A stretch of 23,464 bases of DNA. Source: Bacteroidota bacterium. GTDB lineage: Bacteria > Bacteroidota > Bacteroidia > Bacteroidales > GCA-2748055. The DNA is taken from NCBI GenBank assembly GCA_024244665.1, contig JAAEOI010000383.1, positions 1 through 23,464 of the forward strand. The letters run 5' to 3'. The notes below the pieces were generated by a model. The model was not told the DNA's origin, did no database searches, and was given only the letters and a program-made list of their open reading frames with translations. The position numbers and the translations under genes were made by a program. Below are positions 23,463 to 23,464 of the stretch, in pieces. Numbering within the stretch: position 1 is the stretch's first letter; the number at the start of each line of letters is the position of its first letter.

Positions 23463-23464
23463 TA

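Larger units (their letters stand above)
23231..23464. other. Right-end region without a convincing gene
   Basis: 234 bases with only short open stretches. One + frame reads MGARQADSAYDEI (from about 23321) to KFLRSIGLFRGLRDV then stops at about 23410; it recalls the first helix of a cyclic-nucleotide-binding domain (FLRSIPLFRGL) and may be a relic. Another frame opens with ATG at 23406 and runs off the edge (MYRRHIISKGV), too short to judge. On the - strand it carries the promoter of the small membrane protein. Confidence 0.4.

Noticed and set aside
1..23464. CRISPR array, tRNA, rRNA, integrase or restriction/defence genes
   Set aside because: I looked for repeat-spacer periodicity, tRNA-like cloverleaf ends and the usual protein motifs and saw none.

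Overview
The window reads as a chromosomal segment of a Bacteroidota bacterium, probably a T9SS-bearing lineage of the Bacteroidales/Marinilabiliales kind. The grounds are a type IX secretion C-terminal domain, an L-arabinose locus built like the Bacteroides one (SSS transporter plus a Nudix-family AraR), TAnnTTTG-type -7 boxes, A-rich leaders and many short lipobox signal peptides. Assignment below phylum is inference. I see no tRNA, rRNA, CRISPR array or intact mobile element.

Layout. (1) 1-6018, + strand: L-arabinose catabolism, with a sodium/solute symporter (5' end cut by the window), araR, araA, araD and araB. Together they import arabinose and convert it through ribulose and ribulose-5-P to xylulose-5-P, under a Nudix-fold repressor. 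(2) 6065-7410: an unrecognised exported protein and a PrsW-type membrane protease, two bases apart, closed by a good intrinsic terminator. (3) 7517-12023: an SMP-30/gluconolactonase-like lipoprotein, zwf, pgl and a kynureninase. zwf and pgl give the first two oxidative pentose-phosphate steps; gnd is not in the window. (4) 12097-15442: a DUF1800/DUF1501 pair; the DUF1501 protein has a Tat-like signal and a T9SS sorting domain. It converges on (5) 17388-15447, - strand: an outer-membrane beta-barrel protein and a lipoprotein of unknown role. (6) 17389-17731: a non-genic gap that holds an inverted repeat and what looks like a broken gene start. (7) 17732-21172, + strand: a tight three-gene unit of an AlkD-like DNA-repair protein, a GH20 hexosaminidase lipoprotein and a ConA-like secreted protein. 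It converges on (8) 22724-21180, - strand: a cysteine-type sulfatase lipoprotein, preceded by an apparent hydrolase C-terminal remnant and a small membrane protein. The last 234 bases carry no convincing gene.

Most of the window is ordinary metabolism with some glycan-degradation capacity (GH20 plus sulfatase suggests sulfated N-acetylhexosamine glycans). I did not find a clearly new defence or mobile system. The places most worth a second look are the Tat/T9SS DUF1501-DUF1800 pair beside an OMP/lipoprotein pair, the unknown protein with PrsW, the lactonase-like lipoprotein next to zwf-pgl, two probable gene relics, and -7-like boxes placed only 4-6 bases before start codons.
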